Shown here piece after piece: positions 27,663 through 37,047 of a stretch of DNA of 64,000 bases. Position numbers and translations under genes: made by a program. The notes under the pieces were generated by a model, which saw only the letters and a program-made list of their open reading frames with translations, was not told the origin of the DNA and ran no database searches. This stretch comes from Methanobacteriota archaeon (GTDB lineage Archaea > Methanobacteriota > Methanobacteria > Methanobacteriales > Methanobacteriaceae). The DNA lies in assembly GCA_023411115.1 (NCBI GenBank), contig JAEYPF010000021.1, forward strand, positions 114,335 to 178,334, written 5' to 3'. How positions within the stretch are numbered: the stretch's first letter is position 1; each line of letters opens with the position of its first letter.

Positions 27663-29213
27663 TCAATCTAATTTACTCACTTTGCCATCTGTTTTTTCGT
27701 ATTCTCTCTTACAGCTGCAAATGGCCTTGTTATCATTGAAGTCTAGTTTAAGCCCGCACTCACAAATCCAACCTGTTATTTCAGCAGGATTTCCATAAAC
27801 AAGGGCATAGTCAGGCACATCTTTAGTTACAACAGCTCCGGCTCCAATTAGAGCATATTTACCAATATTATTTCCACATACGATGGTAGCATTAGCACCA
27901 ATAGAGGCACCTTTTCCTACAATAGTTTCTTTAAATTCGTCTTTTCGTGAGATAAAACTTCTTGGATTTATGACATTTGTAAAAACCATTGAAGGCCCCA
28001 GAAATGCATCATTCTCTACTTTAACCCCTGTATAAATTGAAACATTATTTTGAACTTTAACGTTATCACCAATAACCACATCAGGCGCAATCATTACATT
28101 CTGACCAATGTTACAGTTATCTCCAATTTCTGCCCCTGGCATTACATGTGAAAAGTGCCATATCTTAGTATCTTTACCTATACTGCAGGGCTTATCAACT
28201 ACAGAACTTTGATGGACGTAATAAGGATCTTCCTTAATTAAAATATTTTTACCATTTTTTTCCAGGGATTCTTGACTGGCTTGTAGTATTTCAAGTACTC
28301 TCAGACCTTCTTTACCGTTGGTTTTTGGATTTTTCCGGGATTCAATACATTCCAGGAAGTGTTTGCATTCCTCTTTTAGAGGTTCTTTCATTTCAGTTTT
28401 TACAACAATAGCATCCTTCATTTGAGGTACTGGAACCCTGTTTACCCATTCAATTTCATGGGGATACAAAAAGAGTTTTTCATCAGAAACATCGTCAAAT
28501 ACGGCCATTTTTTCGCTTCCAACCACTACAAGTTTCTGTTCTTTGTAGGGATGCAGCCAGCTTACAAATATATGGGCTTTCACACCGCTTGGAAAGTCCA
28601 TTGTGGTTAAAGTAACATCTGCCACATTTTTACTTAAGTAGGTACCAGCATGGGAAGCCAAATTTAAAGGCATTTCATTTAAAAGCATTAAAATTACTGA
28701 GATATCATGGGGCGCGAAACTCCATAGTATGTTTTCTTCTGTCCTGAATTTCCCCAGATTAAGACGATTTGAATATATGTACTGGATTTTACCTAATTCC
28801 CCATTTTTTATCATTTCATGGAGTTTAAGAACTGCTGAATGATATTGAAGAATATGCCCGACCATTAAAATACTGTTATTATCTTCTGATATTTTAACAA
28901 GTTCTTTCCCATCCTCAACATTTAAAGAAAGAGGTTTTTCCACAAATACGTCTTTTCCATAGCTTAAGGCTTCCTTAACCATTTTGTAATGCAAAACAGC
29001 AGGAGTAGCAATTACAACTCCATCTATATCCTGGTCTTTTAAGACTTCTTGAAAAGAGGTTGTTGTGTAAACCTCCGGATACTGCTTTTTGAAATCTTTT
29101 AATACTTCTTCGTCAAGATCACAAATTGTTTTCAGTGCTCCAATTTCAGAAAAGTTTCTAACTAGATTTTTACCCCAATAGCCGCTTCCAATTACTGCTA
29201 TGTTTTTTTTCAT
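27663..29213 (-). CDS. Bifunctional WbpB-WbpD: UDP-GlcNAcA 3-dehydrogenase fused to 3-N-acetyltransferase
   Basis: About 516 residues. The N-terminal 335 form a Gfo/Idh/MocA oxidoreductase: IAVIGSGYWGKNLVR, then VIATPAVLHY and VEKPLSL. Residues about 340-480 are a left-handed beta-helix acetyltransferase with many hexapeptides (IGDNCNIGQNVMIAP, IGKYALIGAGAVVTKDVPDY). The end, WICECGLKL ... CSCKREY, has four Cys and looks like a zinc ribbon. I prefer the ATG at 29213, after GGATGAT; an ATG three codons earlier lies within that site. Known WbpB and WbpD are separate proteins that act either side of WbpE. Confidence 0.9.
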   Translation of the reverse strand: MKKNIAVIGSGYWGKNLVRNFSEIGALKTICDLDEEVLKDFKKQYPEVYTTTSFQEVLKDQDIDGVVIATPAVLHYKMVKEALSYGKDVFVEKPLSLNVEDGKELVKISEDNNSILMVGHILQYHSAVLKLHEMIKNGELGKIQYIYSNRLNLGKFRTEENILWSFAPHDISVILMLLNEMPLNLASHAGTYLSKNVADVTLTTMDFPSGVKAHIFVSWLHPYKEQKLVVVGSEKMAVFDDVSDEKLFLYPHEIEWVNRVPVPQMKDAIVVKTEMKEPLKEECKHFLECIESRKNPKTNGKEGLRVLEILQASQESLEKNGKNILIKEDPYYVHQSSVVDKPCSIGKDTKIWHFSHVMPGAEIGDNCNIGQNVMIAPDVVIGDNVKVQNNVSIYTGVKVENDAFLGPSMVFTNVINPRSFISRKDEFKETIVGKGASIGANATIVCGNNIGKYALIGAGAVVTKDVPDYALVYGNPAEITGWICECGLKLDFNDNKAICSCKREYEKTDGKVSKLD

Positions 29214-29254
29214 TTTAATCATCCGGTCAATGTCTGAGAGTGTTCATAAGTCAA

Positions 29255-30634
29255 TTATAATTTTATGTAAAATGGATTTTTAGGTGGAACATCTCCTAAA
29301 TCTGAATCCAGTATATTTCTTGTATCATCCATAGATATCTCTTTTTCAATGATGGAGTCCAGTATGTTTCTTGTATCGACAATAACTTTTTGCTGATCCT
29401 TGATAATGTTCAATATTTCAGTACTTTGCTTAAATTCATCGTGGTCAGTTACGATAATAACACAATCAGCCCACTGTAAACTATCTTTAAGATTTTCTTC
29501 CGAATGGTAAATTCCAAACCTGGTTTTAATTGAATCTGAATGTGGATCAAACACCTTAAATTTTACTCCACCTTCATCAAGTTCTTCAATAATCCTAATA
29601 GCAGGAGATTCTCTGGTATCACTGATATTTGCCTTGTAAGCCAAACCCAATACCAACACTTTAGAATCCCTTAGTTTTTTCCCTGATTTTTTAAGTGCCT
29701 TTTTGGCTAAATTTAAGGTATGTATGGGCATGAAATCATTGATTTCTCCTGCAGTTTCTATGAACCTTGGAATTACACCAAAATGCTTTGCTCTGTATGA
29801 AAGGTAGTATGGGTCAAGGGGTATGCAGTGCCCTCCAACTCCAGGACCTGGATAAAACGGTGTAAACCCATAGGGTTTGGTTTTTGCAGCTTCAATAGAT
29901 TCCCAAATATCGATATCCATTTTCTCAAAAATAAGAGCCAATTCATTAACAAGGGCTATGTTAACATTTCTGAAAATATTTTCAATCATCTTAACAGCTT
30001 CAGCTGTTTTACAATCTTTAACTTTAATGATATCCCCAGTGATGCCTTCAAATAGCATTGCACAGGTTTCAGTAAATTCATTGGTTAGACCACCCACAAC
30101 ATTTGGGGTGTTTTCAATTCTATAATCTTTATTTCCAGGATCTACCCTCTCTGGAGAATAAGCTAATCCAAAGTCTTCTACAGCTTTCAGGTTACTTTTC
30201 TCTTCAAGGATTGGGCATAAAAATTCTTCAGTAGTTCCAGGGTAAGTAGTACTTTTCAAAATTATGAACTGCCCTTCTTTAAGGATTTCTCCAATCTCTT
30301 CACCAGCTGTTTTGATGTAAGATAAATCAGGGCTTTTATCTTCCCTTAAAGGAGTTGGAACAGCGATGATAATAAAATCACAATCCTTTAAATCCCTGTG
30401 ATCATATGTTGGATACAATTTTTCTAAATTAATTTCGTCATCTTTAACATCTTCTATGTATGATATTCCTTTTTTTAGTAATTCGGTTTTTTCTTTACTT
30501 TTATTATAGCCTATAACATGGAATTTTTTTGTAAAAGCAACTGCAAGGGGCAGTCCTACATAGCCCATTCCCACAATCCCTACAATTGCTGATCTATTAT
30601 TGATTTTAGCTATCAAACTTTCAATCCATTCCAT
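29255..30634 (-). CDS. WbpA-like UDP-GlcNAc (UDP-HexNAc) 6-dehydrogenase
   Basis: 459-residue UDP-glucose/GDP-mannose dehydrogenase family protein. NAD motif VGIVGMGYVGLPLAVAF (18-34), VPTPLREDKSPDLSYI, and catalytic Cys270 in GPGVGGHCIPLDPYYL. It oxidises C6 to the uronic acid, first step of the diacetamido-uronic acid route. Oddly, the C-terminus carries a 17-residue direct duplication starting DTRNILDS, from a 51-bp repeat at 29304-29377. It is the first gene of the operon, 84 bp downstream of a plausible transcription start. Confidence 0.92.
   Translation of the reverse strand: MEWIESLIAKINNRSAIVGIVGMGYVGLPLAVAFTKKFHVIGYNKSKEKTELLKKGISYIEDVKDDEINLEKLYPTYDHRDLKDCDFIIIAVPTPLREDKSPDLSYIKTAGEEIGEILKEGQFIILKSTTYPGTTEEFLCPILEEKSNLKAVEDFGLAYSPERVDPGNKDYRIENTPNVVGGLTNEFTETCAMLFEGITGDIIKVKDCKTAEAVKMIENIFRNVNIALVNELALIFEKMDIDIWESIEAAKTKPYGFTPFYPGPGVGGHCIPLDPYYLSYRAKHFGVIPRFIETAGEINDFMPIHTLNLAKKALKKSGKKLRDSKVLVLGLAYKANISDTRESPAIRIIEELDEGGVKFKVFDPHSDSIKTRFGIYHSEENLKDSLQWADCVIIVTDHDEFKQSTEILNIIKDQQKVIVDTRNILDSIIEKEISMDDTRNILDSDLGDVPPKNPFYIKL
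29304..29377 (-). repeat. Direct repeat in the 3' end of the wbpA-like gene
   Basis: Two 23-bp copies (29304-29326 and 29355-29377) agree at 21 positions and lie exactly 51 bp apart, duplicating 17 codons. The intervening part of the unit has diverged. Confidence 0.75.
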
Positions 30635-31263
30635 TAAACCACCTGAGTCTTTTGAATTATAATCGTTATCACTTTTTTTGAATTATAATTTGATATTAAT
30701 TTATATCAATATCCCTCTCTTTGAACTTAGTATATCTTACTATATAAATTAAATAAATCTTTTGTAGATAGAGCTTTTCCAGTCAAATATAATATGTATT
30801 ATTTAAAATGAATTTTAGGAATAAATATGCATTTTTTAATAAATTACAAGATGTATATTTAACATTGTTACTGTAGATAATCCCATGATCCAATGGATTT
30901 AGCATTTTTAATGATGGTTTTTAAGATATATGACGAATAACGCATTTTAACCCCTAATTTTTAGACATTACGCCCCTCTTAAATTTAAAATAACCCTGAA
31001 TTATGGTATGGAACAGTGTAAATAGGGAATAATTATTTAAATATTATTATTAATATAATACCCATGAATACTTATTTATTCAGATAAACTACACACGCGT
31101 TAAAATGGTTATTAACTATTTAAAGGACATATTAGTCATAATATTCAATTTATAATTAAAAATCATGCGTTATAAAGGCATTACGTTATTTTCAACTAAA
31201 AACAGATGAAATTATTAAAATCTATCATTTTATTAGAAATAAATATTTTAGAAGGTTACTGCG
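30635..31263. promoter_or_regulatory. Divergent promoter region, 629 bp without a gene
   Basis: Region between the wbpA-like operon and the GT4 gene at 31264. For the minus strand, TATA-like AATTTATATAGT is at 30739-30750, placing a start near 30718. TTGATAT and ATATCAA (30690-30709) form a dyad with a 6-base spacer just downstream of that start and could be an operator. No ORF or RNA gene seen in the remaining AT-rich sequence. Confidence 0.4.
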
Positions 31264-32385
31264 GTGAAAATACTTAGTGTACATATTTCAGTTCCTAAAA
31301 ATGATGCAGAAAACTGGCGTATTTTAAATATAGCTCAGATTTTAAAGAATAATGGGCACGAAGTTGATTTAGTGCATTACTGTAGTAAATCTGCATACAA
31401 AGAAATGGAAAATAAAGAAAATTATCCTAAAGATAAATTTATAATAACTTCTCCCCCTGCTGTCTTTTTTAACCATCTGAAATTATTAAATGAAAAAGAA
31501 AAATACGACCTGGTTTATGCCAATACAGGTACAGCAGCCTTTTGTTCTATACTGGGAAAGTTAAAGAAAATACCTCTTGTTTTTGATATGCACGGCGATC
31601 TTAAACAGGAACTTTTATTAGAAAAAAGATCCGCCCTAAATCCTTACTTTTTAGCTGAATACCTGCAGTTTAAGATAATGGAATTTACAAATTTGCTTGG
31701 CTGCGATGAAATTGTATGTGTTTCTAGAAAAATGATGGATTACCTGCACCAAAAAAAAGGCATTCCCTTAGAAAAAATGTGCTATGCAACCAATGGTGTG
31801 GATCTAGAATTCTTCAAACCCAAAAATGACAGAAGTAACTTAAAAGAAAAATTAGGACTTGAAGATAAGTTTACAGTTGGCTATGTAGGAGGGACTCAGG
31901 CCTGGCAGGGTTTAGATAATTTACTACGTGCAGCTAAATCCATTGAAGATAATGAATTAACATTTATTTTTGTCGGAGGAAAACCAGAGGTAAATGTAAA
32001 AAACTTCATTTTTATACCCGAAATAGATAGATCTCAGGTTCCAGATTATTATTCCATCTGTAATATTTTAGTACTGCCAAGACCATATCACATTGCAACA
32101 GAAATAGCAGCTCCAACCAAATTTGCAGAATATACTGCAATGGGAAAACCAGTTTTAACTACAAATACTGGAGATGCTGCTGAATTAGTACAGAAATATA
32201 ACTGTGGTATCGTAGTAGAAGATAATCAAGTAAAAAATTTAGTAAAAGGAATAAATAAATTTAAAAATTTAGGTCCGGATGAATTGAAACATATGGGTAA
32301 AAATTCAAGGAAATTAGCTCAAATTGAATTTGATTGGAAACTGGTAGGTAACAATCTCTTAAAGGCATTAGAAAAATTTAATTAA
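31264..32385 (+). CDS. Family 4 glycosyltransferase
   Basis: 373 residues, GTG start. MKILSVHISVPKNDAENWRI, VFDMHGDLKQELLLEKR and CYATNGVDLEFFKPK lead into a donor domain with VGYVGGTQAWQGLDNLLRA, FIFVGGKPEV and APTKFAEYTAMGKPVLTTNTGDAAE, where AEYTAMGKPVL is the nucleotide-binding GT4 block. It is convergent with the 32388-34505 membrane protein (2-bp gap). The sugar is unknown. Confidence 0.87.
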   Translation: MKILSVHISVPKNDAENWRILNIAQILKNNGHEVDLVHYCSKSAYKEMENKENYPKDKFIITSPPAVFFNHLKLLNEKEKYDLVYANTGTAAFCSILGKLKKIPLVFDMHGDLKQELLLEKRSALNPYFLAEYLQFKIMEFTNLLGCDEIVCVSRKMMDYLHQKKGIPLEKMCYATNGVDLEFFKPKNDRSNLKEKLGLEDKFTVGYVGGTQAWQGLDNLLRAAKSIEDNELTFIFVGGKPEVNVKNFIFIPEIDRSQVPDYYSICNILVLPRPYHIATEIAAPTKFAEYTAMGKPVLTTNTGDAAELVQKYNCGIVVEDNQVKNLVKGINKFKNLGPDELKHMGKNSRKLAQIEFDWKLVGNNLLKALEKFN

Positions 32386-32387
32386 TT

Positions 32388-34505
32388 TTAATACTGCCAG
32401 ATTTTGGATCCGCCGTTGTTATATATCATATTTGTACTGCTCAAAATTTCCTTATAGTCCGTTGTATTTCTTACTTCGTAAAATGGAGCTATAGACTTGA
32501 ATATAACATTCTTATTGTTATTGACATATGTTAAATATATATAGTCTCCATTTGTAGCGTTTTTTGATGGGAAAAGTAAAGTATGATTCAAAGTTTTAAT
32601 ATTACTGGTTGCAAGTATCCTGTCAGGGGCTGCTGCATCCGCATATATATTCAAATCCTTTTTTCCATAACTGTACAAGAATTTTGCTGCAAAAATATCC
32701 TGATTATAGATATAGTTTTCCTCTCGAGGGAAACCATCGGCATCATAGTATGATGAAGATGGAATACCATAAAAATGATATTGTAAATGAGTGGAACATG
32801 CAAACAGGGAGATCAGCAATATCAATATAATAACAACGTCCAGTTTAGGTTTTCTTATGACACTGGCAATCTTTATTCCTCCAATTATAAAAATAGGCGC
32901 TAAAAATGCTAAACTTTGTAAAAATAATCTACTTGCACCATAATCATTGGATATACTTGGAATAACAACAAATACGGCTAATAAAAAGGATGCCATAACA
33001 CCGCCGATAATAAAGCTAAATTCTATTTTATCTTTATAAAATTTGTACCATACTAGTACTGAGATTAACCCAATACCAATAGTTAAAAAGATTGCATCGT
33101 TAACCAGTGCACTTATTATGCTTGGAACAGTCTTTAAACCTATACCCAGAACAGCGAGTACTGTGCTTTCTCTAGTTGTTTCGACACCTGTACCAGTTAA
33201 CGATCCACCAGCCCTTGCAAGTACAAAGGACGCAGTAGATATTTGATTCTTTGCAACTAAGATGTACCATATGAATGAAGAAACTCCTAAAATGGCAATG
33301 ACGTCAAAATTTATTAGTTTAATTTTTTTCGCACGTATTAAGTTCTTTAAGAAAGGAACCAGTAATATGGGTACCACTATTAAATAGCCCACAAATGCGG
33401 TAGTATAGTGGGATAAAACTATAGAAAGCATTAAAATTATAAACAAGATTTTTTTAGTTGACTTACCTATATCCAATTCAAAAAGAACGAAAACCGCCAG
33501 GAAAAAGAAAAGAAATGCAAATACCTGTTTCGATACGCCCAGTATTTCCATAAAAAACATCTGAGATATAAACAGAAATGCTGCCAGCAGCGCATACTTG
33601 TTTTCAATATATTTCCTTGAAATGACATAGACAACAAGAGGTATTATAGAACCTATTAATGCAAAAACCAATTTGAAGACATATTCTGCCGATAGCGATG
33701 TTAAAACTTTATATATGGTTGGTAGTACGGTAACACTCAAACAGGTGTTATATGTATTAGAAAAACTTAAAAAATCCCAATGAAAGTTATTAAGTGTTAA
33801 CTGGAAGCAGTAAAACTCTAAATGAACGTCTCTACCTACTGGATAATTAGATGTCAGCCCAGTCATGAGAAGAATACCCAAACTGATCATCCAGATAGCA
33901 ACTGGATATGTAGAATCGTGGACTCTATCTTTGAGATAAATTAAAGCAACAATATATAAAGGGATTAAAAGCAACATAGCTAATAAAATGAAATTATTTT
34001 CCATTATATTCATTAAATAAGTCCCAAAAATAGCCATAAATGGGAATAAAATCGATAAAATCATGGGACTGATTAGCTTATTCGGGGTATCTATTTTAAA
34101 GTTAAAAACATCCCTGATATCAAAGTCCTTTTTGTTTTTATGGTATGCAAATAACATTAAAACTACCGTACTAACATTGAATGCAATAAGCAGAGGCATT
34201 AAAGATAATGGCTCTAAAATAAGAGGATAAAAACTATTTAAAAGCAAACCTATGAACATGATAAGAGATAAACTTAATCCTATGCTTAAAACAAACTTTT
34301 TTAGAAATTCTAGTTTATTTAATCGCAGTATTTGGACAATTAATAGTCCAGGGATAGTTGTAAAAAAGAGAAACGCCAGAATTTCCCTTAACCCTGGGAC
34401 ATCTAAAAGTATTATAATATCAGTTAAAAACAAGGTTAAAATTATTAATACAAAATAATTCTTAGCTCCTAAGCTTTTAATTTTGTTAATATGTGATAAA
34501 ACCAT
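32388..34505 (-). CDS. Large polytopic membrane protein, DUF2206-like
   Basis: 705 residues with about 16-17 hydrophobic helices, then an extracytoplasmic C-terminal domain of roughly 110 residues (DADGFPREENYIYNQDIFAAKF onward). The acidic first large loop GRDVHLEFYCFQLT resembles GT-C enzymes that bind polyprenyl-phosphate sugars, and the overall layout fits DUF2206 proteins of Methanobacteria. A surface glycosyltransferase or polymerase role is plausible but not shown. No WWDxG motif of AglB oligosaccharyltransferases was found. Confidence 0.7.
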   Translation of the reverse strand: MVLSHINKIKSLGAKNYFVLIILTLFLTDIIILLDVPGLREILAFLFFTTIPGLLIVQILRLNKLEFLKKFVLSIGLSLSLIMFIGLLLNSFYPLILEPLSLMPLLIAFNVSTVVLMLFAYHKNKKDFDIRDVFNFKIDTPNKLISPMILSILFPFMAIFGTYLMNIMENNFILLAMLLLIPLYIVALIYLKDRVHDSTYPVAIWMISLGILLMTGLTSNYPVGRDVHLEFYCFQLTLNNFHWDFLSFSNTYNTCLSVTVLPTIYKVLTSLSAEYVFKLVFALIGSIIPLVVYVISRKYIENKYALLAAFLFISQMFFMEILGVSKQVFAFLFFFLAVFVLFELDIGKSTKKILFIILMLSIVLSHYTTAFVGYLIVVPILLVPFLKNLIRAKKIKLINFDVIAILGVSSFIWYILVAKNQISTASFVLARAGGSLTGTGVETTRESTVLAVLGIGLKTVPSIISALVNDAIFLTIGIGLISVLVWYKFYKDKIEFSFIIGGVMASFLLAVFVVIPSISNDYGASRLFLQSLAFLAPIFIIGGIKIASVIRKPKLDVVIILILLISLFACSTHLQYHFYGIPSSSYYDADGFPREENYIYNQDIFAAKFLYSYGKKDLNIYADAAAPDRILATSNIKTLNHTLLFPSKNATNGDYIYLTYVNNNKNVIFKSIAPFYEVRNTTDYKEILSSTNMIYNNGGSKIWQY

Positions 34506-34633
34506 TTTTATTCTCCAATGATGATTGCTATAACAATTTTACTTGATAAAATTACCATTTTGTGGGAATATACATTTATGTTTTACTAATGAAAATACTC
34601 AGATTTGTAGAAGAGAAAACTTAATTCAATTTT

Positions 34634-35857
34634 TTACTGATCTTTATCAGACATTAACGCCAATTCTTTATATACTTTTTCCAGCTGTTCTATGTGTGCG
34701 TTCATACTATATTTTTTTCCAGATTTCAAGGCGCCCTTTTCTAATTCCTTTAATTTGAGAGGATTATCTACCAGATGGTTGAGTATATCCTCCAGTTCAT
34801 CAAAGTTTCCAGCTTCAAATAAAAAACCATTGCGCCCTTCTTCTATAAGCTCAGGAATGCCCCCAATTCTACTTCCAATTACTGGCGTTCCATTCATTAA
34901 ACTTTCATAAATAGCCATTGGAGAATTTTCAAACCAAATAGATGGCATAACAGTAATATTTGCCCCTTTTTGAAGTGAATTAAGCTCTTCACCCTCCATA
35001 AAACCGTGGAATATTATTCTCTTATCACCACTGGCAATTTTCCTTAGATGCTCTTCATCTGGTCCCTTGCCTAAAATATGAAGTCTAATATTTTTTTGCT
35101 TTAGATTTCTAAAGGCTTTTATTAATATCTCAACTCCCTTATGTCCAACTAAAGCGCCAGTATATATAATGTCAATGGTTTTATAATCCTTTTCAGCCAT
35201 CTTATTTTTCCATTCAATGCCAAGGGGAATTTTAATGCATTTAGACTCCCTGAAAAAATCGTTGCTCTGTAACATGTCTAAGATAAATTGTGACGGTGCT
35301 GTAACCATGTCTGGTTTATTATTTACAATCTTTCTTGATACAGAACGATATAATTTACAAACTGAGCCCGGTTCATTACAAATTTCACCACTGGCATGTA
35401 AAAGTGATACTCTTTTACATAAAAGAAGGTATTCATGGACTGTGAAAATAAATGGTATCTTCAAGCTTTTAATGGCATCGAAAATCGACAGTGAAAACCA
35501 TATAGGTGTGTGTATATGAACTATATCTGGTTTTTCTTTTTTTAATATGTCCTTAATAGTTAAATAGGAATGCAAATTCCATACATCAAGAACATTCCAT
35601 ATCATCTTCTGAAATATTGATTTTTCTGCGGTATTTGTCCATGAAAATATGTTAAGTGGATAAAAACGATGCACTTTGACACCATCATCCATTTCTAAAG
35701 ATGGTTTTAATGAAGATACGCCGTCATATGGCTTTGTAGTTATTACTACAACTTCATGACCTTTTTTAGATAGTTCCTTGGATATTCTTTCTGCGTATAT
35801 GTCTGCACCGCCGATAACATCAGGAGGATATGTATATATAATCTGACAAATTTTCAT
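34634..35857 (-). CDS. Family 4 glycosyltransferase
   Basis: 407 residues. The N-terminal glycine-loop region CQIIYTYPPDVIGGADIYAERI is typical GT4; then PDIVHIHTPIW, FTVHEYLLLCKR, a donor domain with IIYTGALVGHKGVEILIKAF, LHILGKGPDEEHL and the EX7E-like ENSPMAIYESLMNGTPVIGSRIGGIPELI. Starts the minus-strand group ending the glycan locus, with the GT2 at 35892 just upstream (34 bp). Confidence 0.9.
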   Translation of the reverse strand: MKICQIIYTYPPDVIGGADIYAERISKELSKKGHEVVVITTKPYDGVSSLKPSLEMDDGVKVHRFYPLNIFSWTNTAEKSIFQKMIWNVLDVWNLHSYLTIKDILKKEKPDIVHIHTPIWFSLSIFDAIKSLKIPFIFTVHEYLLLCKRVSLLHASGEICNEPGSVCKLYRSVSRKIVNNKPDMVTAPSQFILDMLQSNDFFRESKCIKIPLGIEWKNKMAEKDYKTIDIIYTGALVGHKGVEILIKAFRNLKQKNIRLHILGKGPDEEHLRKIASGDKRIIFHGFMEGEELNSLQKGANITVMPSIWFENSPMAIYESLMNGTPVIGSRIGGIPELIEEGRNGFLFEAGNFDELEDILNHLVDNPLKLKELEKGALKSGKKYSMNAHIEQLEKVYKELALMSDKDQ

Positions 35858-35891
35858 TTGAATCTTTAACCTTTATTTCTTAACTAATTTT

Positions 35892-36908
35892 CTATTTTAG
35901 CTGCTCTAACCTTCTAAATTCATTTATACACCATTTTAAAGATGCAATTAATCCCATTTCGGCCATTTTGGAATCTGAAATTTTCCTGTTTTTCTGTATA
36001 TATTTCCTTTTTTTAAGGGTTTCAGGAATATTTTTTATGAAATAATAATTTCCTTTGAAGACGGCAGACACCAGTTCAAAATTTCCCTTCAAAGCAAAAC
36101 CAGATATTCTAACAATATCAAATCCGGTTGAAATGATGAGTCCTGATACTATATTCTTCCTTGAGAAATTCTTTAAAATATTTGAGAGCCTGTTTTTTTG
36201 GACATGGAAAACTCTGAAAGGGCTATCCATTTGCCCTCCAGTGGCTCCATACTTATGATAAACTATAGATGTAGGTATATAATAAGTTTTATGTCCATTT
36301 AACCAGCATCTCCATCCAAAATCAACATCTTCAAGATATGCAAAGTAATCTTTATCAAATCCTCCCATTTTCTCGAACAGTGATTTTTTAATTAGCATAG
36401 AACATCCTGAAGGCGAACCTACAAACCTTACATTACTATATTTCTCCAAATCAGGTTTTGCAAAGTTTATATCCAGCCCACTGCCCATAGGAGTTATTAT
36501 TCCACCAATGGTATTTATTTTATGCGGCGGATCATAAAATAAGACTTTACTTGAGTATATATTTTCCTCACCGTAAAGTTTCACTGAATTGACCAGTTCA
36601 ATTAACCAGTTTTCATGAACTCTGGTATCGTTATTTAAAAAAACTATAAATTCACCTTTAGCTTCCTGTGCTCCTTTATTGGTTCCTTCAGCAAAACCAT
36701 AGTTCTTATCAAGAGAAACTATTCTTATTTCTGGACAAATTTTCCTGGCTAATTCAATGGAATTATCTACAGATGCATTATCCAGTAAAATAATTTCGTA
36801 ATTACTGTATTTAATATCTTTTAAAGAATTCAGGCATTCTTGCAGGTGAATTTCACCGTTGTAATTGGTTATTACAACACTGACCATTGGATAATGTGAA
36901 TCGTTCAT
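35892..36908 (-). CDS. Family 2 glycosyltransferase (WcaA/rhamnosyltransferase-like)
   Basis: 338 residues from ATG at 36908; a GTG three codons earlier is possible, and neither has a clear ribosome binding site. VSVVITNYNGEIHLQECL, FIVFLNNDTRVHENWL and GCSMLIKKSLFEKMGGFDKDYFAYLEDVDFGWR are the three GT2 signatures. The C-terminal region has a weak hydrophobic stretch and a basic tail. Similar in layout to the GT2 at 9985-10998. Donor unknown. Confidence 0.87.
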   Translation of the reverse strand: MNDSHYPMVSVVITNYNGEIHLQECLNSLKDIKYSNYEIILLDNASVDNSIELARKICPEIRIVSLDKNYGFAEGTNKGAQEAKGEFIVFLNNDTRVHENWLIELVNSVKLYGEENIYSSKVLFYDPPHKINTIGGIITPMGSGLDINFAKPDLEKYSNVRFVGSPSGCSMLIKKSLFEKMGGFDKDYFAYLEDVDFGWRCWLNGHKTYYIPTSIVYHKYGATGGQMDSPFRVFHVQKNRLSNILKNFSRKNIVSGLIISTGFDIVRISGFALKGNFELVSAVFKGNYYFIKNIPETLKKRKYIQKNRKISDSKMAEMGLIASLKWCINEFRRLEQLK

Positions 36909-37047
36909 TTTTAACACTGGAACTATTTTAAGTTGATGATTTTGACTAGAAAATTAGATTGTTACAATATATTATATAATACTTCATTATATGATCTAAA
37001 GATATTTAATTTTCTTTTAAATTTACTGTGATTTTAATAGCTAACAG

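Noticed and set aside
32388..34505. AglB-type oligosaccharyltransferase
   Set aside because: No WWDxG motif; the layout fits a DUF2206-like membrane protein better.
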